This document shows positions 6,655 through 7,230 of a DNA stretch of 7,230 nucleotides, in pieces (position 1 is the first letter of the stretch; each line of letters starts with the position of its first letter). Made by a program: the position numbers and the translations under genes. This DNA is from Calditrichota bacterium. Its GTDB lineage: Bacteria > Zhuqueibacterota > Zhuqueibacteria > Residuimicrobiales > Krinioviventaceae. The DNA is taken from the NCBI GenBank assembly GCA_003818595.1, contig RPQV01000167.1:1-7230 (forward strand). The letters are read 5' to 3'. Below the pieces are notes generated by a model. It made no database searches, was not told the origin of the DNA, and worked only from the letters and a program-made list of their open reading frames with translations.

Positions 6655-7230
6655 CTAGTTTTCTGTCTCGGGGACGTCTTTGGCCTCAGAAGGTTCTGCC
6701 TCGGGAGGTGGAACGACTTCTGTTTTTGCAGCCACCGGTTCAACGGTCTTTTTGTATTGCTTCTTTGGCGCTTCAACGGCGAATTCTTCTTCAGCTTCAG
6801 CAACTTCAGCTTCCGAACGCGATTTTGCTTCCTCCAAATTGGCAACTTTCTTTTCCGAAAGAACAATCTTCTTGCTCTCTTTATTGAACTCGATGACGGT
6901 CAACGTCAGCACATCGTCAATCTGATAACCATCTGCTGGTTTGCTGAGATTTTCTTTGGCCAACTGTGACATGGGGACAAAGCCGTCAACACCTTCCGGC
7001 AACTCGGTCAACAGACCTTTTTCGATCAGACGAACTACTTTACCTTCAACTTGGGTACCGGGTTTGTACTGAAATTCGAATTCATCCCAAGGATTGTTTT
7101 GAGTCTGCTTGTAACCGAGAGAAATTCGACGGTTTTGACGATCGACATTGAGAACAACCACCTCTATCTCGTCGCCCTTTTTCACCACTTCGCCGGGGTG
7201 ACGAATTTTCTTGGTCCACGAGAGATCTGA
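6655..7230 (-). CDS. rpsA: 30S ribosomal protein S1, C-terminal part (5' end outside window)
   Basis: Ribosomal protein S1 binds mRNA on the 30S subunit and helps initiation on structured leaders. The frame is open from the right edge to a TAG, giving 191 residues. Residues 2-48 are the end of one S1 (OB-fold) repeat, with the hallmark DLSWTKK, HPGEVVKKGDEIE and RISLGYKQ stretch ending in NPW. Residues 57-127 form a last S1 repeat, with GTQVEGKV, the GVDGFVPMSQL strand and KKIVLSEKK. This repeat is less canonical: KGLLTEL stands where FGAFVEL is usual. Residues 130-191 are a low-complexity tail rich in Glu, Ala, Lys and Pro, probably disordered. The internal GTG at 7188 is not the start, because S1 sequence continues upstream of it. 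An intrinsic terminator follows the stop directly, separating the gene from the envelope cluster. Identification as S1 is secure; the number of repeats upstream cannot be seen. Confidence 0.95.
   Translation of the reverse strand, partial: SDLSWTKKIRHPGEVVKKGDEIEVVVLNVDRQNRRISLGYKQTQNNPWDEFEFQYKPGTQVEGKVVRLIEKGLLTELPEGVDGFVPMSQLAKENLSKPADGYQIDDVLTLTVIEFNKESKKIVLSEKKVANLEEAKSRSEAEVAEAEEEFAVEAPKKQYKKTVEPVAAKTEVVPPPEAEPSEAKDVPETEN

Noticed and set aside
6646..6969. 107-residue Phe-rich plus-strand ORF
   Set aside because: Its Phe/Leu-rich composition is the complement of the Glu/Lys-rich rpsA tail codons.

Overview
The window is bacterial and codes almost entirely on the minus strand, so genes are read from the right edge (7230) to the left edge (1). 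The organism is a diderm that probably makes LPS: LapA and LapB homologues sit beside a SPOR-domain protein and several exported proteins. The ribosomal protein S1 tail, the secreted M1 peptidase and the start of a large exported protein resemble those of the Fibrobacteres-Chlorobi-Bacteroidetes superphylum and nearby lineages (Calditrichota/KSB1-like). That placement rests on remembered family resemblance, not on a search.

Layout from right to left: the 3' end of rpsA (7230-6655) closes with a clear intrinsic terminator (6601-6639). About 95 bases of spacer carrying the probable promoter follow. Then come six closely packed minus-strand genes: lapA-like (6505-6176), lapB-like (6154-5006), a TPR-plus-SPOR exported protein (5005-4211), a secreted M1 metallopeptidase (4183-2180), an uncharacterised six-helix membrane protein (2155-1184), and the first 384 codons of a large exported protein (1154-1) that runs off the left edge. 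The last one looks like the non-catalytic front of an N-acetylmuramoyl-L-alanine amidase. Gaps between these six genes are 0 to 29 bases, no terminator lies between them, and each has a plausible Shine-Dalgarno sequence, so they look like one transcription unit.

The common theme is the cell envelope. LapA/LapB in Enterobacteria tune LPS synthesis through turnover of LpxC. SPOR domains bind glycan strands stripped of stem peptides, which are what amidases produce. A SPOR protein and a probable amidase in the same unit therefore fit together. The M1 peptidase and the six-helix protein have no assigned partner. The order rpsA - lapA - lapB matches the proteobacterial rpsA-ihfB-lapA-lapB neighbourhood, here without ihfB and with a different downstream set in place of pyrF. 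I found no mobile element, CRISPR array, tRNA or rRNA. The most notable local oddity is an in-frame 21-base tandem duplication (483-524) inside the amidase-like gene.
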